Program-made: the position numbers and the translations under genes
In this document: piece by piece, positions 23,532 through 33,400 of the stretch
Layout: each line of letters begins with the position of its first letter
Numbering within the stretch: the stretch's first letter is position 1
Notes under the pieces: model-generated
The model's database searches: none
Told to the model about the DNA's origin: nothing
Seen by the model: only the letters and a program-made list of their open reading frames with translations
Source: Planctomycetota bacterium
Lineage (GTDB): Bacteria; Planctomycetota; UBA1135; GCA-002686595
Assembly (NCBI GenBank): GCA_021730845.1
Contig: JAKFYL010000017.1
Coordinates: forward strand, 1 to 38,330
Length of the DNA stretch: 38,330 nt
Reading direction: 5' to 3'

Positions 23532-25178
23532 ATGTTGGAAATCCAAGTAGCCGTCGTTCTGTGCGTATTCACCTTCCTTTGTGGGGCCGCCCTTGCCTGG
23601 GTGCTCCAAGAGAAGAAGCACACTGCATCCTTGCGTACTTTCACGGCGTCCATGACGTCCAAGGTTCGCGACCGGATGGAATCCTTCGAGCTGCTCGAGA
23701 GCCAGGTCAAGACCTTGCTTGGCGCGCTCAACCAGATGGAAGGGGCCTTTGCCAAGCAAATGGGCATCCAAACCCGTTTCATGAAGCGCCTGACCTTGGG
23801 GGTGAACACGGCCGCAAGCAGCGCGACGGCGGCCGGCGCGGTCGAGGACGACTTGTTCGTGCTCGACATGGATAGCCAAGACACGCCGTCCACACAAGCC
23901 GCCAACCGCAATGGCGACGGAGCCTCGAGCGCCAACACTGGCACGCTTCAGGAGGTCATCGCGAGCTGGGAACAGCGCTGCAAATCGATGCAGGATGGCC
24001 AATTCACCGAACTGGAACGATTGCGCAAGATCATCCAGTCCCAAGCCAAGCAGATCCAGGATCTGATGCCGACCACCCAGTCGAATCAGAACACTCACGA
24101 TCTCGATTCGGTCGCCAACTCCACGGTCCGAAACACGGTTGTCGTCGATGCCCCCAACGTGGCCGACGTGGCAACTACCTTCGTGCCCGACGTGTTCGCG
24201 ACCTGGGAAACGAACGACGATGAGTCCAACGACGCTTCCGATTCTCAAACGCAATCGGCTGCTGCGCAGCTCTCGGCCCTTGAACCCGAGCCCGTGACCC
24301 AATCGTCGAACAGCAGTTCATCCCAGTCCACGAGCCCTGCCTCCAGCATGAACACCAACCAGTCCAATCCCCAAACGACATTCCAAACGTCTTTCGACGC
24401 CCAGTGGGTCGAGTCCCTGGCCCAACTAACGGCCCAGGAGCGCGAGTATGCGCAGATTCACGAGCGCATGGCCAAGGCCAGCACGCATCGTGAATTGCTA
24501 CTGGAGGCCTTGGAGCAGCGCGTCAGCAAGCTGAACGTGGTCGAAGCCAAGTTGCAACGGTCCTTGGAAGATGGCCGCGGCTTGCGCGACCGCTGCAAGG
24601 AGTACGAAGCGGAGGTCGCATCCTGCCGCAAGGAGATCGAGAACTTGGTCCTTCAACTGGCTCAAACCAAGGATGACCAGCGCAAGTCCGAAGACCAAGC
24701 GCTGCAGTGGCAAGAAGAGAGCGAGGCCAAGATCAAGCACTTGGAAGTCGAGTTGGCCGAGCGCAACGAAACTTGCCAAGGACTCGAGCGAACCGTTGAG
24801 GTCCGGGCCCGGGAGTTGGAAGAACTGCGCGGGCTGTGGCAGGGACTGCGCCAACAGCGCGAAGAGCAAGATCTGCGCCTAGCCGACTTGCAAGCCAATC
24901 TGAACGACCGCGGCGAGGAAGTGCAAAGCCTCAACAGCCAGGTTCGCAACTTGACTCGCGACTTGACCGAAGCCCACGATGCGCTCGGCAACAAGTCCAG
25001 CCAACTGACTTCGCTCATGCAGAATCTGGAACTGACCCAAGCCGACGTGGAGCAGCAGCGCCGTGCTGCCGCGGCCAAGGACTCGCACTTGCAGAGCGCG
25101 GCCTCGGTGCTTGGTCGCCTACGCCCGCTGATCGAAGCCTTGGAAGGCGAACTGGCGGTCGAAGAGCGGAAGAAGTAA
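23532..25178 (+). CDS. Membrane-anchored long coiled-coil protein
   Basis: From the ATG at 23532 the protein has 548 residues. Residues 5-24 form one membrane helix (QVAVVLCVFTFLCGAALAWV) right at the N-terminus, followed by a basic stretch, so the bulk should lie in the cytoplasm. A short coiled coil follows (about 45-90), then a low-complexity Ser/Thr/Gln/Asn region (about 95-290) and a long coiled coil from about 295 to 540 rich in Glu, Gln, Leu and Arg heptads. There is no enzymatic motif. It recalls RmuC-type or septum/envelope scaffold proteins by shape only; the RmuC nuclease domain is absent. Its single-gene setting and the hairpin after it suggest its own transcription. The function is not recognised. 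Confidence 0.8.
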   Translation: MLEIQVAVVLCVFTFLCGAALAWVLQEKKHTASLRTFTASMTSKVRDRMESFELLESQVKTLLGALNQMEGAFAKQMGIQTRFMKRLTLGVNTAASSATAAGAVEDDLFVLDMDSQDTPSTQAANRNGDGASSANTGTLQEVIASWEQRCKSMQDGQFTELERLRKIIQSQAKQIQDLMPTTQSNQNTHDLDSVANSTVRNTVVVDAPNVADVATTFVPDVFATWETNDDESNDASDSQTQSAAAQLSALEPEPVTQSSNSSSSQSTSPASSMNTNQSNPQTTFQTSFDAQWVESLAQLTAQEREYAQIHERMAKASTHRELLLEALEQRVSKLNVVEAKLQRSLEDGRGLRDRCKEYEAEVASCRKEIENLVLQLAQTKDDQRKSEDQALQWQEESEAKIKHLEVELAERNETCQGLERTVEVRARELEELRGLWQGLRQQREEQDLRLADLQANLNDRGEEVQSLNSQVRNLTRDLTEAHDALGNKSSQLTSLMQNLELTQADVEQQRRAAAAKDSHLQSAASVLGRLRPLIEALEGELAVEERKK

Positions 25179-25210
25179 CTCGCCTGATCCAAAATTCGGG
25201 TGGGAGTATC

Positions 25211-25244
25211 GAGCGCCGCGTCCGGGCAAACGGCCGCGGCGCTC
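25211..25244 (+). terminator. Terminator-like hairpin after the coiled-coil gene
   Basis: Perfect 10-bp stem GAGCGCCGCG (25211-25220) / CGCGGCGCTC (25235-25244), with an inner CCG/CGG pair closing a six-base loop (GGCAAA). It starts 33 bases after the coiled-coil stop and is followed by CCTGTTTGA, a weak T-tract. This fits a factor-independent terminator on the plus strand, ahead of the DedA gene. Confidence 0.6.
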
Positions 25245-25339
25245 CCTGTTTGATGGAAACGCGCGCCGTCTGGTGTAATGACGCCGGTTTAGAGCCTCCG
25301 CGCGCCTGCACACACTCGTAGCCCACACGGCCAGCCCCG

Positions 25340-25993
25340 ATGCATTGGATCCAAACCCTGATCGACTTCGTCCTGCACCTGGACAAGCATCTCAACCAGA
25401 TCGTCGCCGACTACGGCGTCTGGAGCTACGCGATCCTGTGGCTCATCGTGTTTTGCGAGACGGGCTTGGTAGTGACTCCGTTCTTGCCGGGAGACTCGCT
25501 CCTGTTCGCCGTAGGGGCGTTGGCGGCCAAGCCAGAGAGCGTCCTCAACGTGCATCTGGTGTTCGTGCTGCTGCTCGTGGCCGCGATCTTGGGCGATACC
25601 GTCAACTACCACATCGGCAAGTACCTTGGCCCCAAGGCCATGGCCGGCAGTCGGTTCATCAAACGCGAGCACCTGGAACGCACGCATGCGTTCTTCGAAA
25701 AGTACGGGGGCAAGACCATCGTGCTGGCACGCTTCGTGCCGATCGTGCGCACGTTTGCGCCCTTTGTCGCCGGTGTAGGATCGATGACCTATAGCCGCTT
25801 CATCTACTACAACATCACGGGCGCGGTGCTGTGGGTTGGACTGCTCTTGTATGCCGGCTACTTTTTCGGGTCCCACCCGCTGGTCGAGAAGAACTTCGGC
25901 CTCGTGGTGATCGCGATCATCGTGCTTTCGATCCTGCCCGCAGCCTGGGAGTTCGTGCGCGCACGACGCGAGGCCAAATCGGGCGCGGCCTAA
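25340..25993 (+). CDS. DedA-family membrane protein
   Basis: A 217-residue protein of normal DedA length with about five hydrophobic segments. The core family pattern is intact: [19 protein letters not shown] (re-entrant loop with acidic E40 and D52), [17 protein letters not shown], and [32 protein letters not shown], which carries the conserved arginines needed in YqjA/YghB. DedA proteins act in the inner membrane, where members are lipid scramblases/flippases (for example of undecaprenyl phosphate or phosphatidylethanolamine) and help keep the proton gradient. The next gene converges with it from the other strand. No Shine-Dalgarno sequence is seen; the start is the first ATG before the family sequence. 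Confidence 0.94.
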   Translation: MHWIQTLIDFVLHLDKHLNQIVADYGVWSYAILWLIVFCETGLVVTPFLPGDSLLFAVGALAAKPESVLNVHLVFVLLLVAAILGDTVNYHIGKYLGPKAMAGSRFIKREHLERTHAFFEKYGGKTIVLARFVPIVRTFAPFVAGVGSMTYSRFIYYNITGAVLWVGLLLYAGYFFGSHPLVEKNFGLVVIAIIVLSILPAAWEFVRARREAKSGAA

Positions 25994-26058
25994 CTCGCCT
26001 CTGCAGATAGTCGCGCTTGTGGCCGCAACGACCGGCTGTGCAATTCGTGCTCTATGCT

Positions 26059-27258
26059 TCAGGCCTTGCGCGCCCAGCGCAGAGTCTCGGCCAGGGACGG
26101 CTCCTTTCCGTGCAAGAGCACGCCGGCCGCGAAGATCTTTCCTGCTGCGCGCCGGAATACCCACGCAGCAAGCGCCAGCAAAACCACAGCTAGCCACGGT
26201 TCCCACCACGGCACGCTGGTCGCCAGCAAGCGTACCGGCAGCACGGCCATGGAGGTGAGCGGGAAGATCGAAAGCACCTGCGCCACGGTCGCGTCGGCGC
26301 GATACACGAGCACGAAGGCAAAGGCGCTCGGAATGGCCGGAATCATGAGCAAGGCCGAACGTGGCGACGAGTTGGGATCGTCGATCGTCGCGGCCATCGC
26401 TGCCATGAACGAGAACCACATCGCCGTCCCCAGTGCCGTTACGAGTGCAATGAGGGCGAGCAGGCCCAGATCGGTCGGAGGCGGCGGCAGTGGGACCTTG
26501 CCTGCACCGAACACGGGCGGGAGCAAGAGAACCGCCGTAAGCACTGCGGCGGCGGTGAAGACCGTGCCGACGATGGCCGCGCCCGCCAGACCGAGAATCT
26601 TGCCGTCGATCCACGATTGTGGGGACACCATCGACAACATCTGTTCCGTGATGCGTTGCTGCTTCTCGCCGGTGATGCCGGCAAAAAGCGAGGCGAATCC
26701 ACTGAACAACACGGCCAGCCCGAGGCCCAGCATGACATTGGCGTACAGGCGGCTCGAACCCACGGAGCCCGCAGCTCCAGTCTCCAGCGTGGTCACACGC
26801 ACCGCAAAGGGCGCTTCCAAGGCGCGACGTTGAGCGTCCGAGATGGAGAGCTGGCTGTACGTCGCCGCGTGACCGGCCTTGGTGAACGCCGGAGCAATGC
26901 GGGCCGTCCAGGCCGACTTGCGCTTGACCAACACTTCTCCGCTTCCATCCGGGGCGATCAGCAGGGCGCCGTCCACCGTATCCGCGGCCAGCGCGGCGCG
27001 CGCGGCAGCTTCGTCCAGAAGACCTTCGGTCACCCAAGTGACGCCGTCGACGGGCGGCAACGGGTAGCTAAGGCCGGCCGCTCCGACTACTGCTACATCG
27101 ACCGGCTTGGTGTGCGCTTTGGAAACCATCTTCCCCACGCCCCCAAACAGCCCCCCCAGTCCGAGCATCACCAGCACTCCGATGAGCTGCTGCCGCCACT
27201 TGACGAAGCGATGGAACTCCCAGCGCGCAATGGTGGCTACCTCGCGCCAGCGTGTCAT
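26059..27258 (-). CDS. ABC-2 type permease (NatB-like)
   Basis: From the ATG at 27256-27258 the protein has 399 residues. One helix near the N-terminus (QQLIGVLVMLGLGGLFGGVG) is followed by an extracellular domain of about 140 residues and then five or six helices (from about residue 175 on), the shape of NatB/YhaP ABC-2 permeases. The segment FASLFAGITGEKQQRITEQMLSMVSPQSWIDGKILGLAG matches the conserved coupling region of the family, which normally contains an E(K/E)xxRxxE-type motif. The ATG overlaps the ATPase stop by the four bases ATGA, so the two are made together. Such pairs export sodium, antibiotics or small molecules; the substrate is not known. Longer frames upstream only cover the ATPase gene. 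Confidence 0.88.
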   Translation of the reverse strand: MTRWREVATIARWEFHRFVKWRQQLIGVLVMLGLGGLFGGVGKMVSKAHTKPVDVAVVGAAGLSYPLPPVDGVTWVTEGLLDEAAARAALAADTVDGALLIAPDGSGEVLVKRKSAWTARIAPAFTKAGHAATYSQLSISDAQRRALEAPFAVRVTTLETGAAGSVGSSRLYANVMLGLGLAVLFSGFASLFAGITGEKQQRITEQMLSMVSPQSWIDGKILGLAGAAIVGTVFTAAAVLTAVLLLPPVFGAGKVPLPPPPTDLGLLALIALVTALGTAMWFSFMAAMAATIDDPNSSPRSALLMIPAIPSAFAFVLVYRADATVAQVLSIFPLTSMAVLPVRLLATSVPWWEPWLAVVLLALAAWVFRRAAGKIFAAGVLLHGKEPSLAETLRWARKA

Positions 27259-28208
27259 GCGGCCTCCGGTGCGGTCGCTGGCGCTGCCGCGCCGACGACC
27301 TTGATGTACATGTCGTGCAGCGTCGGTTCTTCGGTGCGCACACTCACGATGTTCAATCCCTTGGCGCACAGCGCTAGAAGGTCGCCTACGTGTTGCCCCG
27401 GGGCCAGTGCGATTTCGAGCGTCCCGTTCGCGGGGCGCGTGACGCTCACGACTGCCGGGTGGGCCTCGATCGTCGCAACGGCGCCTGGCAGTTCGTTGTC
27501 CACGACCAGGATGAGCCGCACGCCGGTCCCCCAGCGCGCGCGGATCTCCGGCATCGTGCCGGCCAGGACCTCGCGGCCATGCTGCATTACGAACACTCGG
27601 TCAGCCAGGCGTTCGACGAGCGACATCTGGTGCGCGCTCAAGATCACGGTCGTGCCCGCGGCGCGCAGTTCACTCACCAAACCCAAAAACAGCTCCTGAT
27701 TGAGTGGATCGAGGCCGCTGAAGGGCTCATCGAGGATCGCGCATTGCGGGCGATGCAGCACAGCCGCGGCAAATTGCACTTTCTGCTGATTGCCCTTGGA
27801 GAGGGAACCGACCTTGTCCTTGGCGCGCGGCAGGAGCTCGAGGCGGTCGAGCCAGCGTTCGGCCGCGCCGCGCGCGACGCTCGGTTCCAGGCCGCGCAGC
27901 GATCCAAAGTAGGTCAGAACCTGGATGAGCGGCATGTCTTGGTACAGCCCGCGGTCTTCGGGAAGGTAGCCGAGCTGCCCAGCTAGCAATTTGCCGCCCT
28001 GCATCGTGGGCCATTCGATCCGGCCCTCATCCGGGCGCGTGATCCCGACCAGCATGCGCAGCAGCGTGGATTTGCCGGCGCCGTTGGGGCCGAGCAAGGC
28101 AAAGATCTCCCCGGGCGCCACCGCGAGCGAAATGTCGGCGACGGCATGCACGCGAGCGAACCGCTTGTGAACGCCGACGACGTCAAGAAAGGTGCTGGAA
28201 CTCGGCAT
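27255..28208 (-). CDS. ABC transporter ATPase (NatA-like)
   Basis: A 317-residue ABC ATPase. Walker A is GPNGAGKST (40-48), the Q-loop is in QLGYLPEDRGLYQD, the signature is SLSKGNQQKVQ, Walker B is CAILDEPFSGLDP and the switch histidine is in LSAHQM. The GYLPEDRGLY and SKGNQQK wording is typical of NatA/EcsA-type ATPases that pair with ABC-2 permeases. A C-terminal extension (about 225-317) is usual for this group. The protein works at the cytoplasmic face of the membrane with the permease at 26059-27258. A divergent 121-base gap to the plus-strand gene at 28330 holds the promoter. All nucleotide-binding residues are present, so the transporter should be active. Confidence 0.95.
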   Translation of the reverse strand: MPSSSTFLDVVGVHKRFARVHAVADISLAVAPGEIFALLGPNGAGKSTLLRMLVGITRPDEGRIEWPTMQGGKLLAGQLGYLPEDRGLYQDMPLIQVLTYFGSLRGLEPSVARGAAERWLDRLELLPRAKDKVGSLSKGNQQKVQFAAAVLHRPQCAILDEPFSGLDPLNQELFLGLVSELRAAGTTVILSAHQMSLVERLADRVFVMQHGREVLAGTMPEIRARWGTGVRLILVVDNELPGAVATIEAHPAVVSVTRPANGTLEIALAPGQHVGDLLALCAKGLNIVSVRTEEPTLHDMYIKVVGAAAPATAPEAA

Positions 28209-28329
28209 GGTTCGGACGTGGGCTGAAAACGGCCTTCCTCGTGGGATGGCCCGTGGACTGCGGGCGCAAGAATACTCGACCAGGGCGAGAACTTCCCGCG
28301 TACGGGCCGAGCGCTGTTAGGATCTACCC

Positions 28330-28611
28330 ATGCCCGCTCGACTCTCGGAACAATTCGACGTGCTTTTCGTCGCGCTCGATGCAAGCGAGAGCGAACTCGC
28401 ACGCGAGATCCTCGCGGCCGCTGGCATCCCGTCGCTGCTCTACGGCCCCGACTTCGGCTTGGCCGGGCTCGGCGCCGCAGCTCACGCCGCGGCGCGCCGA
28501 CAAGACCTTTACGTTCCTAAAGGCGCGAGCGCAACGGCCCGCGCCGTGATGGTCGAGGCCTGGGGCGAACCGGACGTGGCAGGCAAAGAGCCGCACCGAT
28601 CCAGCACCTGA
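28330..28611 (+). CDS. DUF2007-like small protein
   Basis: A 93-residue protein. The core FVALDASESELAREILAAAGIPSLLYG followed by DLYVPKGASATARAVM fits the DUF2007 (putative signal-transducing) fold, which resembles a ferredoxin-like domain with a helix ending in a GIPSLL strand. The usual family members have 70-100 residues. AGGA seven bases before the ATG is a good ribosome site and decides the start. It lies 31 bases upstream of the metallopeptidase gene, probably on the same transcript. DUF2007 proteins have no firm function; some are linked to PII-like signalling by fold only. The divergent ABC transporter shares the promoter region. Confidence 0.75.
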   Translation: MPARLSEQFDVLFVALDASESELAREILAAAGIPSLLYGPDFGLAGLGAAAHAAARRQDLYVPKGASATARAVMVEAWGEPDVAGKEPHRSST

Positions 28612-28642
28612 CGCGCCGAAGGGCGCCGACGGTTTTCACGCG

Positions 28643-30007
28643 ATGCTCCTGACGTTCCTGTTCGCCCTCGCCTCGCTCCAGGCGCCCTCGCCGCCGCAGG
28701 TGCAATCGATCAGCGACCTCAGCCAGGAGTTCACGTTCTACATGGACGGTCGCTTCCATGCCCAGTACCTCAAAGGCGTCGGCCGCGACGCGCGCAATTG
28801 GGGCAGCTTGCACCGACTCGACCTTTCGAACACGAATCTGCTGCTGCTGGAGGACGGCGATCCGCACGTACCGTTCTCGCCGGAATCGATCGCGCACGTC
28901 GAGCGCTATGTGCGCGAGGGCAGCACGGTTCTACTGATGGCCGACGGCGGAGATCCGATGCCGCCGGGCGAGGCGCTGGTCGCCAAGCTGGGTGGGAGTC
29001 TCTCGCAACGTGCCGCAGAGCCGCCGCTTTCCGCGGTCGGCGCCGACTGGGAGGTCGAGTTCCGCGGCGGCCGCGTGCTCGAAGCGGGTCCGGAGTGGAC
29101 CGTATTGATCCAAGACGCCCAGCAACGGCCGGTGCTCGCGCGGCGCAAGCTCGAACGTGGCTTCGTGCTGCTCGGCAGCCGCGGGCTGTTCGGCCACCAG
29201 CCGGACGCCAAGGACCCGATCAATGCACGGTGGGTGACGCCGCTACTCGTCGAGCTCGCGACACACAAGCGCTTCGATCCGTCTCGCGCTCACGAGCGCG
29301 CCTTCGCGGAGCATGCGCGCGCCGTCGGACCCTTGACGCTCGAGTACACCGACGGCACCGCGCGCTCTGCCGACGCCATTGCAGGCGAGTTCGCGCTCGT
29401 GCGCCCGCATCTGGTTGCGCTCACCGGCGTCGAACCGTCTCCGGGCATGATTCGCCAGCTCCTGATCCTGCCCACCGGCAAAGGCGGCTTCAGCAGCGGC
29501 GAACGCATCGCAATCGCGGCCTGGTGGGGCGGCTATCCCGACCGACGCTACCCCATGGTGGAACTGATCGCGCACGAGGCCGGCCACTCTTGGGTGCTGC
29601 CGCACCCCGAGCCCATGTGGAATGAACCGATCGCGACCTACCTGGGAATCCTGGTCGGCAGGCGCCTGGAGATGCCCGAGGCAGGGCTCACGCTCGAGCG
29701 CCAAATCGCAGCCGGCCGCCGGCACGATCCGGACTTCACGCGCGTGAACCCGCTCGAAAAGGACGCGCCGCGCGACCTCGTGTGGGGTAAGTCATTCTTC
29801 GCATTCGAGGAACTCGAACGTCTCCACGGGCCAGGCGTGCTCGCCAAATACTTCCAGACCAAGCGTGCCATCGTTCCGGCAGGGCGCCAGGGCTACTCGA
29901 TGGACGATTGTGTCGCCGTATGGAGCCGCGCCGTCGGACAGGACCTGTTCCCGTGGTTTCGCTCGCTCGCGTTCCAGGTCGACGCGGAGCGGACGGATCT
30001 CGAGTAG
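28643..30007 (+). CDS. Secreted HEXXH metallopeptidase-like protein with amidotransferase-like front half
   Basis: A 454-residue protein starting with a signal peptide (MLLTFLFALASLQA). Residues about 30-205 look like a GATase1/ThuA-type alpha/beta domain (FSPESIAHVERYVREGSTVLLMADGGD; FVLLGSRGLF), without a visible catalytic cysteine triad. The second half has HEAGH at 311-315 and a glutamate at 328 in MWNEPIATYLG, i.e. HEXXH-x12-E. This fits the M60 (enhancin) pattern HEXXH-x(8,28)-E of gluzincin peptidases, so H311 and H315 plus E328 may bind zinc with E312 as base. M60 members cut mucin-type glycoproteins, but the overall match to that family is uncertain. It is followed by the Dabb gene after 110 bases. 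A role in extracellular protein or glycoprotein breakdown is inferred. Confidence 0.72.
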   Translation: MLLTFLFALASLQAPSPPQVQSISDLSQEFTFYMDGRFHAQYLKGVGRDARNWGSLHRLDLSNTNLLLLEDGDPHVPFSPESIAHVERYVREGSTVLLMADGGDPMPPGEALVAKLGGSLSQRAAEPPLSAVGADWEVEFRGGRVLEAGPEWTVLIQDAQQRPVLARRKLERGFVLLGSRGLFGHQPDAKDPINARWVTPLLVELATHKRFDPSRAHERAFAEHARAVGPLTLEYTDGTARSADAIAGEFALVRPHLVALTGVEPSPGMIRQLLILPTGKGGFSSGERIAIAAWWGGYPDRRYPMVELIAHEAGHSWVLPHPEPMWNEPIATYLGILVGRRLEMPEAGLTLERQIAAGRRHDPDFTRVNPLEKDAPRDLVWGKSFFAFEELERLHGPGVLAKYFQTKRAIVPAGRQGYSMDDCVAVWSRAVGQDLFPWFRSLAFQVDAERTDLE

Positions 30008-30117
30008 CGTCCGGGTCGGACAGCGCCTGATTGGCCGCTGGCAGCTTGCCCTCGGTTAAGCTCTTGCCTGCGACGAAAGGGCATTGGCCCAAGGCAAGCG
30101 ACGGCTCCAACCCACGG

Positions 30118-30432
30118 ATGGCGATGATTACTCACCTGGTGCTGCTCAAGATCCGCAAAGACGTGCCCCAAACGCAGATTGCGCGCGTGTTTGCAGCCCT
30201 CGCGGGCCTCAAGAAATCGATCCGCGGCATCATCAGCTTCTCGAGCGGCGCGTATTCGTCACCAGAGGGTTTGCAGCGCGGCTTCACGCACGCCTTCTGC
30301 ATGACGTTCGAAAACGCCGCCGCGCGCGACGCCTATCTGCCCCATCCGGAGCACGAGAAGGTCAAGAAGATCGTGCTCGAAGTGCTCGAGGGCGGCCTCG
30401 ACGGCGTCATCGCCTTCGACTATGAGTCCTAG
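30118..30432 (+). CDS. Dabb-family (stress-responsive alpha/beta barrel) protein
   Basis: A 104-residue protein from the ATG at 30118; a second ATG six bases on (30124) is equally possible. It has the Dabb pattern: MITHLVLLKIRKDVP at the N-terminus, the helix VFAALAGLKKSIRGI, SGAYSSPEGLQRGFTHAFCMTFENAAARDAYLPHPEHEKV and a final VIAFDYE strand. The histidines H8 (THLVLLK), H67-region FTHAF and PHPEH are those usual in the family, which forms dimeric ferredoxin-like barrels. Functions vary (small-molecule binding, cyclases, stress). The stop overlaps the start of the giant PVC-type gene by 11 bases, which suggests that the two are translated together. Confidence 0.85.
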   Translation: MAMITHLVLLKIRKDVPQTQIARVFAALAGLKKSIRGIISFSSGAYSSPEGLQRGFTHAFCMTFENAAARDAYLPHPEHEKVKKIVLEVLEGGLDGVIAFDYES

Positions 30433-33400
30433 CTGCCGCGCGGGTGGTTGGCGCGCCCATATGCTGCTTGCGGCAGCGGCCGTGCTGGGCTGCGCTGCCC
30501 GCGAACGAGCGTCGTCGCTCGATTCCGGTCCGTCGGGCGCGCCCAGTGATATCACGTTCGAACGCCGCACTCTGGCCACGGAGTTTTTTTGCGAAGGCGC
30601 GCATTTCGCCGATCTCGACCGCGATGGGCATTCGGACGTGATCGCGGGCCCCTATTGGTATCAGGGGCCAGACCTCCGCACGCGCCACGAGTTGTTGCCG
30701 CCTGTTGCCGTCCATCCGGCAGGCTACAGCGAACACTTCTTCGTCTGGCCCCGCGATATCGACGGCGACGGCTGGGTCGATCTGCTCACGGTTGGTTTCC
30801 CGGGCAAGTCGGCCCAGTGGCTGCGCAACCCCTTGGGCTCGGGTGGCCGGCCGGGACAGCATTGGGAGCGTTTCCTCGTCCACGACAAGGTCGACAACGA
30901 GTCGCCGACGTTCGTCGATCTGACTGGCGACACAAATCCAGAACTCGTGTTCCACTCGGGCGGCCGCTTTGGCTTCGTCACCCCAGTGCCGGGCCAGCCC
31001 CGCGCGCCGTGGCAGTTCCACCCCATCTCGGCGAAATTCGACATCGGTCCGTTCACGCACGGATTGGGCGTGGGCGATGTCGATGGCGACGCGCGCGCCG
31101 ACGTGCTGTGGAACGAAGGCTGGCTGCGCCAACCCGAGTCTTTGGACGGCGACCCAATTTGGAAGTTCGAATCCGTCCGTTTCAGTTCCGGCCAGGGTGG
31201 CGCGCAGATATTCGTGCGCGACGTGGATGGCGACAAGGACGGCGACGTAATCACGAGCCTGGCTGCGCACGGTTTTGGCCTGTCGTGGTTCGAGCAGGTG
31301 CAAGGCAGCAGCGGAGCGCGCTTTGTCGAACACCGTTTGATGGGCGCGCGGAGTGAAGAACACGCGCACGGGGTGTGCTTTTCGGAGTTGCACGCGCTCG
31401 ACGTGGCCGATGTCGATGGCGACGGCCTCGACGACATCGTCACGGGCAAGCGCTGGTGGTCCCACGGAGCTGAGGGCGACCCGCAGCCGGGCGCGCCGCC
31501 GCTCGTGGCGTATTTCAAGCTCGTGCGCCGCGCGGGGGGCGCCGACTTCGTGCCGTATGTGATCGACGAGGCGGCAGGCGTGGGCGTGCAACTGGTCACC
31601 GGCGACGTGGACCTGGATGGCCTGCGCGACATCGTCGTGGGCAGCAAACGCGGCGTGTACGTGCTCTTCCAGCGGCGCAAGCCGGCGGGTCCGAGCACGC
31701 AGGGCGCCAAATCGCCGACGCTGGACTTCGAGGACGGGGATCTGCGCGGCTGGACGGCCAGCGGCGATGCGTTTGCGCTTCAGCCGCTGCGCGGCGACCT
31801 GGTTCGCGCGCGCGGACGCGAGCCGAGCCTGCATCAAGGCGAACTTTGGATCGGCGGTTACGAGCGTTTGGGCGACGGCCCGGTGGGTCAGCTCACCTCG
31901 GACGCGTTCGTCGTGGAGCAGCCCTGGGCGAGTTTCTTGGTCGGCGGAGGCGCCGACGACGTCGGCGTCGAGATTGTCTTGGCAACTCCCGAATCGGACG
32001 GGAAAAGCGCCGCCGAACGCATCCTGTTTCGCACCGCAGGCGCGAACTACGAGTCCATGCAGCGCGTCGTCGTCGATCTGAGCGCCCATGTGGGCCGACA
32101 CATCTTTGTACGGCTGGTCGACCAAGCTTCGGGAGGCTGGGGACACATCAACTTCGACGATTTCCGCTTTCATCAAGCAAAGCCGACGTTTGAGCGGCCC
32201 GCTGGGGTGCCGCAGATTCTGCCGCTGGACGAAGTGAAACATGCCGGACTCTCGGCCACACAAGCTGCGCGCGCCATGGAACTGCCGGCGGGCTTTCGAG
32301 TCGACGTGATCGCCGCCGAACCCGACTTGCACCAACCCATCGCGCTGGCGGTCGACGATCGCGGCCGCTTGTGGGTGGCCGAAGCGTTCACCTACCCCAA
32401 GCGCCAAGCCGGCGAGCGCGGATCGGACAACATCGTCGTGTTCGAGGACGAAGACCACGACGGACGCTTCGAGCGCCGCACCGTATTTCTGTCAGGACTC
32501 AACCTGGTCAGCGGTCTGGAAGTTGGATTCGGCGGCGTGTGGATCGGGGCGGCTCCGTATCTGCTGTTCGTGCCGGATCGAGACGCCGACCTCGTGCCCG
32601 ATGGGCCGCAGCAGATCTTGCTCGACGGCTGGGGCTTGGAGGACACGCACGAAACGCTCAATACGTTCACCTTTGGACCCGATGGATGGCTATACGGATG
32701 CCACGGGATCTTCACGCATAGCCGCGTCGGCCGGCCGGGAACGCCGGACGCACAGCGCACGCCACTCAACGCCGGTCTGTGGCGCTTCCATCCGACACGC
32801 CAGGAGTTCGAAGTGTTCGCCTTTGGGACCTCCAACCCCTGGGGCGTGGATTTCGACGCGCACGGACAGGCCTTCTTGACCGCGTGCGTGATCCCGCACT
32901 TGTTCCACGCCGTGCAGGGTGGACGCTACATTCGTCAGGCCGGGTCGCATTTCGATGCGCACGCCTACGGCAACATCGACACGATCGCCGACCACCGGCA
33001 CTACCTCGGCGAGCAGCCGCACTCGGGCAACAATCGCTCGAACGCCAGCGGCGGCGGCCACGCGCATTGCGGCTTGGTGATCTACGGCGAGGATCTGTTT
33101 CCAACGGCCTACCGCGGCGCGCTGCTGTTCGGCAACATCCACGGCAACCGCATCAATCAGGATGTGCTCGAGCGCAAAGGCTCCGGATTCGTCGGCAAGC
33201 ACGCACCCGATTTCCTCCTGGCCAACGACAAATGGTTTCGCGGCATCAATCTGCGCTCGGGGCCAGACGGCGCGTTGTACGTGATCGATTGGTACGACCG
33301 GCAGGCATGCCACTTGACCACCCCCGAAGTCTGGGACCGCTCCAACGGCCGGCTGTACCGCATCTCCTACGGCACGCCCAAACCCGCGGCGATCGATCTC

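Noticed and set aside
30407-32458. Long open frame of 683 codons on the minus strand opposite the giant PVC gene
   Set aside because: It mirrors the GC-rich codon pattern of the plus-strand gene, is rich in Arg, Val and His with no domain, and the plus-strand frame has clear domains throughout.
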